Shown one piece after another: positions 38,850 through 50,682 of a stretch of DNA of 64,000 bases; the first letter of the stretch is position 1, and the number at the start of each line of letters is the position of its first letter. The translations under genes and the position numbers were made by a program. The stretch comes from Diphasiastrum complanatum (lineage: Eukaryota; Streptophyta; Lycopodiopsida; Lycopodiales; Lycopodiaceae), in NCBI GenBank assembly GCA_029204225.1, contig CM055095.1:31878936-31942935 (forward strand). Reading direction: 5' to 3'. The notes under the pieces were generated by a model, which saw nothing but the letters and a program-made list of their open reading frames with translations, ran no database searches and was not told the DNA's origin.

Positions 38850-40194
38850 TCAATTATCTGCTGTAGGTTGGCCAACTACTTTGAACATTACATCATAATG
38901 ATAATTTCTTGCTAATCTTACCCGATATGGACGAGAAAAATAAGTTTGTTTCAACATCACTTGAGAAAAGGCTTCTTTAACTATTCTAAAAAACGTAGAA
39001 TAAGCATTTTTGCTAATTCTAGAATCATCACATGCACCTTGTATCACATTTGCATCCAAGTTTGAACCTTATTCAAAATAGTCTCTACGATTTCTTTTTT
39101 CATAATTTCAAACTGAGCATTTTTCATCATTGCCTTTGCTAACTTTCTCGATATGACTTAGAGATTTTTAATGCATGAATGATCTGTTAAATAGTTCTTT
39201 GCCACCAAACATGATCTGCAACAAACATATAAAACTCAAATTATGTTTAATAAATTAATAATGCATGTTATCAATTGCAAATCAAACTTAAATGACAAAT
39301 ACAAATCAAATAAATAGTTTATAAGAAAACATACTTAAATGCGCAAATCGTTTTTTTCCTGATTGCCACTGTGTGGATAAGTCATCAATATTTTTCATCG
39401 GTACTCCATTTCTTTTCCTTTTCATCATTGCCTTTTTTAAAACTTGTATATCAACAACAGATTTAAAACTGTCAGATCGCAACTTTCCGTGGATTCTAAC
39501 ATATCTTGGTTTGAGCCTCAAAGACTACTGACTGTAGCATTCAATTCTGATATAACATGCTTGAGTGCATTGTTTTCAGCACTAGTGTGTTGCACATAAT
39601 GAAGCAATTGTTGATTTGCACATTGCAATTGTTGATTAGCAAACTGTGATTGTTGATTAAGGCAAGATACGCTATGCATTCCAATATCACGCAGCCTTTG
39701 ACAATATCCAAGTAATCCGCTATTTTCTTTGCATACAAATCTGAGAAAATGAGTTACGGACTTGAAATCTGGACACAAATTGGTAGTTGGATCTCTAGGA
39801 TAAATTGATCCATCCACCCACAAATCTATATTCTTATGATTATTTATTCTCAATTCTCTAACAATTTTAGTAGCATTCTCTACAACTTTCGAATTTCTCT
39901 TAATAACTGGAGTACATTCCATAGAAGTGCAACATGCAAATGGAACATTGCCATTGTTGATAGCTACTATACATAAATGCTTCAAACTACAATCAGTTAA
40001 ATTGAATAGATCTAGCGTACCTTACTTTTGTAATGTCTATGTCGTGCTGAAAAATTGTCCCGCTGGAAACTTTGAAAACGGCGACCAAAAGTTACCGGTT
40101 CGCATTCTCTCTCTACGTAGTTTCTCCCTAAAGTGAAATTCCTTAAAGGGTCCATTTTGAGCCCATATTTTTCCCTAATGATCTTATGAGCCAA
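38850..40194 (-). pseudogene. Unrecognised gene-like segments, minus strand
   Basis: Successive minus-strand frames are 40194-40012 (basic, FGRRFQSFQRDNFSARHRHY), 39985-39518 (155 residues, NIDLWVDGSIYPRDP, CPDFKSVTHFLRFVCKEN, then a Gln/Asn-rich heptad-like stretch LNQQSQFANQQLQCANQQLL), 39521-39306 and 39059-38850 (DDSRISKNAYSTFFRIVKEA). A GTATGT donor near 39333 and a TTTGTTGCAG acceptor near 39210 suggest splicing, but the joined frame soon stops. I do not recognise the protein. Composition differs from the nearby retroelements. It could be a decayed host gene or a transposon-encoded protein. Confidence 0.35.
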
Positions 40195-40384
40195 TGGGTT
40201 TATCTGTTGCCATGATTAAAGGTGCAAAGCATGCTCCCACCCTCATCCAATGATGTAGCATTATGCTAAAAGTTTGTGACATTATTATATCTCTCATGAG
40301 GACTTGTTACACCATTGAGGGTGAGTGAGGAATTAATCAAGGAAACACTTATTTCTCAATTGGAAACAAGGGCCATCCCATGAT

Positions 40385-40615
40385 CCATAATAGTCCATTC
40401 ATAATCATATTGATGATAAAATGCTTTAAAACTAATGCATTTATGGATGAGGATGACCCATTCAACGATCCACACTAGTCCATTCACGATCATAATGTAT
40501 GATAAAATGCTTTAAAATTGCAAAAACAAAAACAACAAAAATGCTTCCGACCTCATGTATGATAAAATGCTTCAAAATTGCAAAAAGAAGAACAAAAAAA
40601 ATGCTTCGGACCTCA
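40385..40615. repeat. Short tandem repeats with ATGATAAAATGCTT(T/C)AAAA
   Basis: TAGTCCATTCA(T/C)(A/G)ATCATA plus GATGATAAAATGCTTTAAAA occurs twice (about 40400 and 40470). A 60-bp unit, GACCTCATG(T/G)ATGATAAAATG through AAAAATGCTTC(C/G), repeats at about 40495-40615. It lies just upstream of the stress-protein promoter. Confidence 0.8.
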
Positions 40616-40754
40616 TGGATCTTCTAATGAGGATAGCCATTGGCGCCCCGCTTGCACCCTCATTAGAGTTGAGAAATAGGCGAGAGCTTATGGCCAAGGT
40701 GGGGGGCCACATTGGGGAAGGCATGTCTTATTAATACTAAATGTTTGTGTTGCT

Positions 40755-41104
40755 ATCACTCCACGTGGCTTACTTCCGCATAGCCATGTCCAATGTCACT
40801 CTACCCCGCAAGGGGGCCGTAGATCACTTGGATTCTCTCCACGTGGATCAATTGCCACTTGGACTTTTGTCAATGGTCAGATACACAAAACGTGGCAAAA
40901 TCTGAACGTGTATGACTGAGTCCAACGGTGGCGGGCTCTAAATACCCCGTGCCAGTAGATTCTCCTCGCGATCCTCGACTAGCAGGCAGCAGCATCCGCC
41001 ATCTCCATCTCCATTTATTTGGAAGCAGCAGTAGCAGATAGCGCACGTCAATGGCTGCTTCATCTCGACGTAGCAGAACGTTTGATCTTTAAAACCCAAC
41101 ACCA
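40755..41104 (+). promoter_or_regulatory. Promoter, 5' leader exon and short upstream reading frame of the stress-protein-like gene
   Basis: CACGTG G-box cores occur at 40762-40767 and 40840-40845, and an ACGTGGC at 40890-40896. A TATA-like CTCTAAATA lies at 40936-40944, placing the start of transcription near 40965-40975. G-boxes of this kind (ABRE-like) often give drought or ABA response in plants, which would fit a stress gene. The leader contains a 13-codon upstream frame from ATG 41052 (MAASSRRSRTFDL) and ends at a donor, CAG|GTAGGT, near 41104; the intron runs to 41227. Confidence 0.65.
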
Positions 41105-41227
41105 GGTAGGTTCAATCGCAGTGCGAGACTTTGCTGCTTTGATTTCACAAGCGGAGGTCGTGATTATGGCTAATGGCACAGCTCTGTGGAAGCTTATTTG
41201 ACATGTGCTGTGGATGGTGTTTTCCAG

Positions 41228-41448
41228 GATGGATCAGTCTGAAGGAACAGTTGAAGCCATTCAGAAAGCAACAATCAAGCAAATGCGCATAATGATCCCT
41301 GTGAGCAGGTCCACAACCAAACATTATCCTTGTGCCTCTCTCAGCAGCTCGCATGCTTTCAATTGGATTCTAGAAAAGCTGATTCCACCGAAATGCTCTG
41401 AGGATTATGAGCTTTTTATCTTGCATGTCCAAGTTCCTGATGGTGATG
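41228..41448 (+). CDS. First coding exon of a universal-stress-protein-like gene
   Basis: After TTTTCCAG at 41220-41227, ATG at 41229 opens MDQSEGTVEAIQKATIKQMR, then IMIPVSRSTT, SSSHAFNWILEKLIPP and DYELFILHVQVPDGDG, followed by GTAAGG at 41449 (phase 1). The pattern of beta strand (R-I-M-I-P-V), helix with S-x-A-x-xW-xL-xxL, and second strand (ELFILHVQ) is the start of plant USP domains (Pfam Usp; usual form KIMIAVDESxxSxxALxWALDxL). An insertion after IMIPV shifts the usual Asp-Glu-Ser. These small proteins bind ATP or act as chaperone-like stress factors. The remaining exons (with the GSRG nucleotide loop) were not found in the window, so the gene is either broken or has a very long intron. 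My start choice is the first ATG after the acceptor. Confidence 0.65.
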
Positions 41449-44440
41449 GTAAGGTTCAAAAATTGTTTTCTTTTGCATTTTAATCACCAAGAAGCACACC
41501 TTGGGCCTACTACTCACTTAAGTACATGAAAATGTTCTTCCAAAAGCATAGGAAAGAAGACTAATATATCACATGAAATCAAATTACGTTTGAGACTTTG
41601 AGTTGCAAAGTGAATCAGACATGAATTTAGATCAGTTTTTTGACATTAAAATGAGACTATTTCTAGTGTAATGACAACAATGATATGCGAGAATATGTTA
41701 CAAAATCTAAATTTAAATAGATAAAAGCTTCCATCTTGACAATGAGCGAAGACCATCAATAACTAGCAAAGGAGGCTCAAGATAATATGACCATCTAAAG
41801 AACACGGGTACAAGAAGACGAGAAAGCTTCACTTACTACCAAGGTACTAGGTGGTAGTGTAAGGTAAACTACAAGAAAAGTCAAGGATGTCTTTCATCTT
41901 TTAAAGAAAAGCAAGCAGATTTGGCTCTAGCACATTCTGGGGCCTATTCAACACATTTGGGGCCTATTCAACACATTCGTAAGAAGTTTTTGGATTGCAC
42001 TTCCAAGATTAGGAGCGTTTTAAAGAAGCACATAAATATGAAATTACTCCCAAGGACTCTGACCAACGTATGAGTGTTGAGGTATAAGAGTTATAGCAAA
42101 AAAGTACACTCATAGCATATCTTGATGGGTTCAAGCAAATGATTTTTGTGATCAAAGACACGGTTGATGCCTATAAACAACATCATTTCATCAAGGGTAT
42201 GCATGGAATTTGATACATGTTTGCCAACAAATTTCAAATTAACTGTCAAAGGGACAAGAATAGCGTGTAATTCTGGGAAACAAATAACAACAAGGTAGCT
42301 AATGTTGCTTGTCTATCATGAAGCAATTTTCAAAGAAAGGTTCAATAACTTCTCTTTTTAACATCATAGTTTCCAACTGATTCTGAATCGACTGATTCTC
42401 CAATTCAAATCGATTCTGAATTGCCTTGCTAGAATCAAAATTGGAGATTTATTTTTCTTTGAGATTATGTGCTAAATTTTTTATGAATATGTTGGTAATA
42501 CTTTGGGTGCTTGAAATCATCCATAATTGACGTGTATTTTGCCAATATTAGGCTAGGTAAGTGAATGTTTCTTCATGTGACATGCTTGAACTTTGGCTTT
42601 GACTTGGAGTCTGGAGAGTGGAAACTATGCTAGTAGCAATAGTGACTTCATAGTCATGACTCCTGTAATCCCAAGCACTTCATCACCATTGTGATTTGTA
42701 CATCCCTACATCCTTGTCTTTTCCCACAAGATCTTTCCAAAAGAGGGCTTCATGTGATGTCCTACCATGGAACACCAAGTGAACGTACGTGTACTATATT
42801 GTTAGTTCAAAGTTGCATTTCAGTTGCAATGCAACTATTTTCAAGGTTTCCCTCATGCGAAGGATATTGTTGATTAGCTCAACAAATTTTCTCATGTAAG
42901 AGGAGAGCCTGCATCCCTTCAAAAGGGATTATTTTTTAGGGTTTCTTTATAGCTCCTTTTCTAGAAAGTTTTGAGGCTAATTCCTTTTTGTAAACACGTC
43001 CTTCAGCATTGAACAACCTTTATGTCTAGACTAGCTACACGCAATAGTTTTAATCACATGCATTGATATACTAGATGTTGCCAATAAATTTTTTTCTTAA
43101 GACCTTGTGTGTAGTCGTCTGTCAATGCAACATATGGAGACCTTACAAACCAAAGCAACATACGTGACTGCATCAATGCATTTGAAATTTGAATGTTTAA
43201 ATTTTGAGACTGAGAGTTGCATTCTAGGTTAAAGGCTCAACTTACTTTGAAGTAACTATAGTCTTAGACTTCACTATCTAGAAATTAGTGTTGGACTCTA
43301 GTCAGTATTTACAAGTAGGTTAATAGCTAACTTAACTCGAGACTTGAAAGTTTTGACTTCTAACTACTAGCATTAGTTGCAACTCTTGAGATGCTCACTA
43401 ATGAGTAATGATTATTCAAAATTGAAATTTGACAAGCTGCATGCATGATGGCAGATGCATTTGTCTACAGTATATAGGCCTAAGTTAACAACATTCAACA
43501 TTGTACATAGTACATACTACAGTCTTGAGTCTACTAACTAGTAACTAACAACAAAAATCAATAAATAAAAATCGAAGATGAGCTGCGAGCATAAAGTTTG
43601 AACTTCGAAAATACTTTAGTCTATATACAATGCTAAGGGTTCTGATTGGAGTAGGTAGGAACTCCCGTTCTAGTTCCAAGTTGCCTTCTCTAGGAATAAA
43701 CTAATCCTTTTCAATATCTGGTTGTTTGCATCACTGATCATGAACCACTTGACATTTGTTGTTTAGTTCAAACTCCCTAACCAAAATATCTATATTTTTT
43801 CCAAAAAAAATCGGTTAATAACTTTTTATTCAAGACATTTTAGAAAAAATGGATGGTTTCAGAATGAGAGTTTTGTTTGTGTTTCTGAGTGTAGTGCAAC
43901 TATGAATTGAAATACACAACATCAACGCCAAATTTTTCACATTGCTAATCTCTTTTCAAAGTAGAATGGTAAAGCCCTAAGAGAGCAATGTTGCAAGTCT
44001 CCTCCCGACTTTTGCTATATAGGAATGAATGAGGAAGGCCTTTTTGAGGGTTTACATATCCAAACTCTCAAGCACCCAATATACCTTGACACAAACTACT
44101 TTGACATGTGGTGCATGTGAATCAACCACTAGCATTTGCCACTTGGCAGGACTTTGACACATAGGCAAGTGTGCAAAACTTGTTGAACCGTTAGACCATT
44201 ATCACTCTTGTATTGGGCTAAGTGTCCTGTAGGACATATGATACCTGTCCCTTTGACCAATGGACTCCTACATTTTAGGACCTCGGTCTAGCAAAGCCCG
44301 AATATGACTCGATACCCCTATGCCAATTATAAGGAGGTGATTACTTGCTCTTTACATCGATTCACCAAGTCATCACACAATAGTGACCAAGCCATTTTCT
44401 TACCATGTATAATCACAATTTCACAGTTTTATAATGGGAC
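41449..44440. other. Non-coding stretch after the stress-protein exon
   Basis: AT-rich, with no frame over 60 codons of recognisable content. If the stress gene is intact, this is its intron. I searched by eye for the VxGSRG motif region and did not find it. Confidence 0.5.
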
Positions 44441-44462
44441 AAGGATATAGAAGAATATGTAA

Positions 44463-44807
44463 TTGGGAAAGAGACATGATGTTTTTATAGATTATGAAGG
44501 ACTCAGCTTCTCTAAAGACAAGGAAGTGTTACAAGCTATTTCCACACATGTTTCATGCATAAAGAGAGTCTTACATGATGGAGATAATTTATTGATCAAT
44601 GGACTTGTTTTTTTCAAGAAGCATAGGCAGGCGATACAAGGGCCGACAACTTTATTGGATAGGAGGCAAAGGCGATTGCTTTATTGTTTGCTCCATGAAT
44701 ACTTGGTTGTGTGGCATGGAAAACCTCTCAATGATACTAGTTGGGAGACTACACACAATCTACATGTATGGTACTTGCAATTTGCCATCAAGAATGATGT
44801 TCCTTGA
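44463..44807 (+). mobile_element. Ty3/gypsy integrase tail with chromodomain-like sequence
   Basis: The 114-residue frame ends with TLLDRRQRRLLYCLLHEYLV, VWHGKPLNDTSWETTHNL. This matches the integrase C-terminus and chromodomain of plant chromoviruses (xxLDRRxRRxxN...EYLVxWxGxPxxDxSWE). The rest of pol is not present to the left, so this is the 3' tip of a plus-strand gypsy copy. An LTR probably follows (44820-45160), unresolved. Chromodomains guide integration to heterochromatin in this group. Confidence 0.8.
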
Positions 44808-45343
44808 GGAGGGAAAGGATATCGTTGAAATGTAAATTGTAACTTTTCACTATAAGAAAAGTGGTTAAGTTAGTAGCTTGTGGTGGTTTCGTAATTAATG
44901 TAAATGGCATGTCTACTAGCTTGAAGTGACATGCTTATAGTTAGCATAGGGCTATTGGGTCATGTTTAGAGGCTATTGGGGACTGACTTCCTAAATTGTA
45001 GGATATGACTGATCAAAGGGACAAGTATCGTATGTTATGTGGAACACTTGGTCCGTCACGTGTAAATATACATTGTGTGTCCACCAATACTGTCGAAAGT
45101 AGAGAAGTATGGACTATAATGCGTGTTCATAACACTCCCCCCTTCTAAAACATTGCCCTCACTGTGGGCTATAAAATTTTAACTACTAGAGCTACTTAGT
45201 ACCGTTGTATTGTCGTTTTCTTTCCTGGGTTACACATTTCGTGGTAGTGGTGTAAGTCCAAAAGCCGAATCCCCTATAGTCGCGGACATCCGCTTTCAGT
45301 ACAATGAAGCAAAAAGAATTATTTATCCTAGTAGATGATAACA

Positions 45344-46440
45344 CTAGATCAGTATGTAAGTAATGGAGGTCGTGGCAACTGAGGTATCATCATCAACAAG
45401 TAATGAAGAATCAAGAGCAGGAGCAGCGGGACCATCAATATCTAAAAGATCAGTAGGAGGGATGACAACAACAACATCAAAATCAAGGACACCAACATCA
45501 TGGAAATTAGCAACATGAATAAGATCAGATGAATCAGGTGCAATATCCAAAGGCGGTAGAGCAACCGCATAAGGCCACAAGTGAGAAATAGAAGAACATG
45601 AAAAGTGCAACCACATACCAAGGGCAGGGAGACCGCAACCAGAGAATAGCATCAGGAAGAGCAGCAACTAAAGCCACTGGAATAACTGCAAGAAGAAATG
45701 CACTTGAACGAGGAATAGCAAGCTCAACTAATATACGAAAAGCAGAACAAGAAACATGATCCGCATCATCAGTAGCAAGTGTCAGAGCAACATCCACCTG
45801 TAGCTGGTAATGAGTATCAAAGCATATGTGAGCAACTATGAAGTACATGGCGGCAACATTCCCAAAAAATAATTAAGAAAGGAGAAGAAACTCTCTCAAG
45901 GTACTCTGATGGTCTAGGAACACCAGAAAAAAGTGGCAACTCAGTAATAGCATCGAGACCAAGTGATATGGAGCAACCAGAAATGCTAGGGAATCTGAAG
46001 ATCATCCTGACAAACCTATTTGGGACAAAGGCAATAACCCAAGCTATTAGGAGATTCCAAGCCTGACAATGAGCAACAATCCAAGGAACAGATAAAGAGT
46101 CACACGCATAATCATGGAAACCAAGATATCTACACATGGATGATGCATCAATCAACAGGGCCAAATGAAATCCAAGCTCTACGTAATAACCATAGATGCC
46201 AAATATCAAGAGGTAAAAATGAATCAGTAGCATGAAAAGCCTCTAGTGCATATAAGGCCTAAAGTGGTATACCATCAACATCGACTGCAACAAGCCTATA
46301 TGTAGAAACACAAGGAGATTGAAGGATACTTGTATACTCATCGAGAAAGATCTCAACATATGAATACCCTAGATAAGTAATACAGATCATCTAAGACCGC
46401 CTCCGAGGTTATATCCTTCTTTTCCCCAGCAAAAACCTCA
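45344..46440 (-). pseudogene. Unrecognised degenerate reading frame, minus strand
   Basis: Three overlapping minus-strand frames chain from 46233 through 45848 to 45344 with frame changes (SMCRYLGFHDYACDSLSV, ISLGLDAITELPLFSGVP, VDVALTLATDDADHVS, then VLDFDVVVVIPPTDLLDIDG). The content is hydrophobic and Leu/Val-rich. No family is recognised. It may be an element-encoded protein of the LTR element whose leader lies to the right, or antisense chance. Confidence 0.25.
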
Positions 46441-46599
46441 GGAGTAAACAAGGGTTGATGCACCAATTGCCTTGGCTACATCAATTCCTTGAGATCCTGT
46501 TGATCCCTACTGTGCTTTGCTTGCATATCCACAATATGTTGTCGTAGACTATTAATGGCCAGCATCAAAGCATCAGGGTAATATATATATGATCAAATC

Positions 46600-48275
46600 A
46601 CTATTTTTAGTCAATTTCATAGATATTACAAGAAACTGAAAAAAAACTAAAAATTTTGAGTTTTTGCGCTTTTATTTATTTTTTATTTTTTTTACATTTT
46701 ACAATTTTTAAAAATTCATAAAAAATCACTGTCAGTTATTAAGCAATCGATATCAAAAATTTGATTCACTGTTCGATTCTTAATTTTACTCTGTTAATGG
46801 CATGCAAAACATGCGACATTAAACTGATTTTTTACTTTTACGAAATTTTACGTAAAAATTCAGTTCTACGAAAATTGTCAGCTATAAAATCTAGTTTTGT
46901 ATCTAACCGTCAGAGTACATGCGTATGACCACTCAAAACAGATCTAAACTACTCATGCATGTCAGAATCACTCTGAGAATCCACATGCAGACATTCCATG
47001 CAAGCACAGTACCTCAAAATAGGAAATTGTCATGCATGCAATCAGAACAATTGGAAATTTTACCAATTTTGCTCATAAAATTGCAAAACTTCAGATGATC
47101 ATATCTTTGGCTATAGGACACCAAATTGGGTGTTGTAAAGCTCAGTACAGAGGGAGACCCAGTGAACAAGACACTTGCCACTCCAGCCTGCCACCTATGA
47201 TTCACATGTGCGAATTCAGAACAACCAATTAAGCTGTAGGAGGGTGCACTTTTTCAAGACCAATATGTCAAAAAACATGCAAACACTCAACCAAGCCTAA
47301 AAGTGATGATCCAAACAGTCTTAAATGGTCTCTAAGAGTTCCATGAAGCCTTCATACAGATCCTATGAAGCAGTATGGGCTGAGAACCATGAATTCTTGG
47401 TTTCTAGAAGTCAAATTTGCTAGAAACTTGATGGAATTGAAACATAAGCCTCTACCCATCAATTTACAGGTCTGATAGCTTGTTGGGAAGGTGAAAAGGA
47501 ACACAAATCATGCTGGAAAAAATTCAGAATGATCTTCTTATGGATTTAGAGAAATCCATCCCCCAAAATTCACCAAAATTGGTCAATTTTTTACACTTTT
47601 TAACTTCCTACAAACCCAATTGCTGGAATTCTTGGCTCTAACTTCTAGGACAACTTCAAAAGACTATGATTCGTCTTTTCCCAGCTTCAATTGATGTTCA
47701 ACAACCTCGTACCATCCAATTTCATGAATAAACAAGCAAAAATCATGAATTTTAGCCCTTTTTAGGTTTTTTCACCATGCCCAATTGGAAATTAATGGCA
47801 AGAACGTTTTCCAAATCCACATGCAATCCAAAATACAGACTTACTCCCTATCAATTGATCTGATCTTGCTAGACTTTGAATTCTACCCTCCATTTTGTGC
47901 CAAAATATTGGGAAACAAGCCAAATTTGGCCACAAAAGAGCCTAGAATCCAAATACATGGGAAGATCCAACATGCAAACTGAATTTCAACTACTTCAAAG
48001 TGAATTAACTTGCTGGAAATTTCAGCTCCTTCACTAGTTTTGAGCTACACGTGCTAAAACTCCAAAAAAGACACCAAAATTGATTTCCTAGCACAATTCT
48101 CCATAAACCACAATGAATTAGAGAGAGATATGGAACATGCAAATTGAATTTGGAAAGATCCACCAACTTGCAACCTTGCTCCTCTCCTTGGATGAGAATA
48201 CTAATTGAATTTCACCAAGCTCCAATGAAAAGCACCACCTCTCCAAGCTTGTAAGCCTTGCTTTGATACCACTAT
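46600..48275 (-). mobile_element. LTR-element leader with primer-binding-like site, minus strand
   Basis: On the minus strand TGGTATCAAAGC (48271-48260) is a common variant of the tRNA-Met primer-binding site. The LTR would lie to its right, ending CTTCTCTTATAG. The interior to the left is non-coding and includes the conserved block at 46840-47150 that recurs inverted at 59700-60020. No gag was recognised. Confidence 0.45.
46840..47150 (+). repeat. Dispersed repeat, copy 1 (inverted partner at 59700-60020)
   Basis: It shares TTACGTAAA, GTCAGAGTACATGC(G/A)TATGA, CCACTCAAAAC, CTCATGCATGTCAGAA, CATGCATGCAATCAGAACA and GGACACCAAATTGG-like blocks with the reverse complement of 59700-60020. No reading frame is shared, so conservation is at the DNA level. 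Confidence 0.85.
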
Positions 48276-48489
48276 AAGAGAAGCTCCTTAGATCTTGCTT
48301 ACAAATCCTAAACACAAAAGGATAACACACTGTGGAGAAACCACCCAACCAAGTAGAAGCATCCAATCAATCTCTAGAAGCCTCACCCCCAAGCCAAGGA
48401 ACAAGAAGCATGAATGCAGAGTGAGAGCCTGGCAATGAATCAAGAACCATGATGTGTCAAAAAACATTGGATAGCAAGGTCCAAGTTTG

Positions 48490-48950
48490 GAACACTTTGG
48501 ATATTGGAAGGAAGTAATCGAGTGGAAAAGAGACAAGTGTGGACCAACTTAGACAAACTCATAGGTGTTATTAGGAAAGAAAACCTATCATCAGAAGATA
48601 TGAGGACTTTGCAAAATCATTGCACCACATTTGTAAAATCTGTACATGATTGTTGGGAAAAAGACAATGTTACTCATTACATGGTGCTAATCTATATCAT
48701 TATCTGGTACTTTTCTCATTCAGGCTTATATATATTTTTCTACTGATGTAACTAATCAAAACTATTGTTTGCAGCACATCCTTCTTCATCATGCGACTTA
48801 TTTTGCAAAGGAATATGAGAGCTTAAGTATCTGGTCATCACAAGGCATGGAAAAATCTCACTGGCAAGCAAGGGGAGCATTTCATAGAGCAACAAATCAT
48901 GGAGGACACAATTCAAGAAATAAATATTTAGTTCAACTTTTTCAGTAGTT
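48490..48950 (+). pseudogene. Spliced plus-strand gene remnant, transposon-like C-terminus
   Basis: The exon from about 48494 reads RVEKRQVWTNLDKLIGVIRK, VKSVHDCWEKDNVTHYM and ends at a GT near 48684. An acceptor, TTTGCAG (48770-48776), leads to HILLHHATYFAKEYESLS, IWSSQGMEKSHWQARGAFHR, ATNHGG and a stop near 48947. The T-HYMH...L...Y-x-S-L-x...SxQGxEKxH...(R/S)xTNHGG pattern resembles the end of a group of uncharacterised transposon-like proteins I have seen in several eukaryotes; I cannot name it with certainty. The upstream part of the protein was not found. Confidence 0.4.
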
Positions 48951-48974
48951 TTACAGAAGAGCACAATTTAGATA

Positions 48975-50400
48975 TCAAACTAAAAACTCGTCAAGTATTA
49001 TGATATTTCGAAAGACATTCAAATTCATTACAAAAGAGAGATCCTTGTAATACATCAAAAATCTATTACAGAAAATTATTTGATTATTATCATCATCCTC
49101 TTCAAGATTCAGACGGATGGTATTCTCATGAAGAAATAATCTCCTTTCATATGGATCCAAAAATTCTAAATTTTTCCTCTTGCTTATATCAATGTAACCC
49201 GAATAAAGGGCCATTGCAGATGATCTTTTGGTAGTCTTATTGAGAGTATAACCCAATATCTTGATAGCCAAATCTCTCTTCACAAAAATCATTTTGTATC
49301 TTCCTCTTGCGTACTTATGGCCTCCTAAACAAACTGATAATGATTTGATGGCCATAATAACAGTGGTTTCATATGAATTATAAGATGAATGATATATACA
49401 AATCTCATTATTTTGAAAGTTTTTCAAATAATGAGATAGAGAAACATCTTTTCTCCCGGCTGATACACCTCGGACGCCTCCATGTCTCATACCAAAGGCA
49501 TCTATTTCAACAACATCCTGTAAACAAGAAAAGAAAATAAATTTAGAATGATACATAACACTATAAACTCAATAAGAAAACTGAACAATATCAATACCAA
49601 TATAATATCTACTTACCGGATCATAATCATCGTAATCAATGACGTTTGCTCTGCTGATGTCATGTCCTCCAATGGCCTCTACATTTTTGGAGGGGATATA
49701 TCTAGCCCTAGGGGGATATCTTTTTTAAAATTCTAAAAATTCCTCCTCTGTAGGCAAAGTCTTTTCATAGGCTTTAGATTTTTCAATCATGGCCTCCAAG
49801 GCCTCATTGCCAGATTTCCAATTGCCATCTTTATTATAATCTATCTCACTTTCAAGATCATCATATGAGTAATCAACAATGTCAGAAAATTCTGATAAAT
49901 TTTGAGCAAAAATTGAGAGGATTTCATCCTCTCTCAGATTCAATACAATCATTAAATGAAATGTAACATTCATTATTTATAAAATATAAAGGAACATCAA
50001 GTAGAGTTAATTGATTAACAGAAGATACAGATGGAAGAGAATCAGAGAGGATTATAGAACAAGGGAGAGTTTTTTTTTATAATTTTATATTTCTTTTGAA
50101 ATGGTCATGCAGGAATACTTTCTATTGTGTTTATGCTTAGAGGATGGTTGGGAATGTACAAGGTCCTGAAAATGAATGAAACAAAAATTATCTATATCCA
50201 TGACAGGAGTACTAATAATTTGAGAGAAATTATCAAGATAAGAAATTAAATTATAACAATTCTCGTAAAGTAGCTTATCGATATCGAAGGGAGCAAAAAA
50301 AATACTAGCAAAATACTCTCATTTGTCAGATGGAATGTCACTGCCATTAAAAAAATCCATAAGTTTGTCATCTGAGGCCATGGATGAACTAGCCATATTG
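48975..50400 (-). pseudogene. Spliced minus-strand gene remnant of unknown family
   Basis: ATG at 50397 opens MASSSMASDDKLMDFFNGSD, with an in-frame TGA near 50320, then DIDKLLYENCYNLISYLDNF to about 50090. A second block (49973-49617) reads EDEILSIFAQNLSEFSDIV, YEKTLPTEEEFLEF, one TAA, then PRARYIPSKNVEAIGGHDIS and DYDDYDP at a GTAAGT donor. A 99-bp intron with TTTACAG leads in phase 0 to DVVEIDAFGMRHGGVRGVSA, YARGRYKMIFVKRDLAIKIL, ALYSGYIDISKRKNLEFLDP and LEEDDDNN. Frame is kept across the intron, which argues for a once-real protein. No family recognised. A TATA-like GCTATAAATATG lies upstream at 50682-50675. Confidence 0.45.
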
Positions 50401-50674
50401 AATCCGATATCGGTTCAACACGACAGATAAATATTGGTAGAAGAATAAAGCAAAGTGCACGCGTTGATCCGATATGGTAATGCCAAGAATGAAATTTTCC
50501 GAAAAGAACTGGTCGGCAATGGCTGATATTGATTCAGCGCGCCAGAATGAATACGAGCATGCACAACAAGGGTTGGTGCGCGTCGATTCGATATCAGGAG
50601 AATGAAGAAAAACAAGAAGGCTAGAGAGTTCAGAATAAAAAATTACGGAATCGAAATAAGACAAGTGGTGCACA

Positions 50675-50682
50675 TATTTATA
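50675..50682 (-). promoter_or_regulatory. TATA-like box for the minus-strand unknown gene
   Basis: TATAAATA on the minus strand, about 285 bp upstream of the ATG at 50397. Transcription from here would place two motif hairpins in the leader. Confidence 0.4.

Noticed and set aside
42691-42873. A helicase-like phrase (DLSKRGLHVMSYHGTPSERT) suggesting a RecQ-type exon.
   Set aside because: Too short, with no flanking motifs or splice support; treated as chance.
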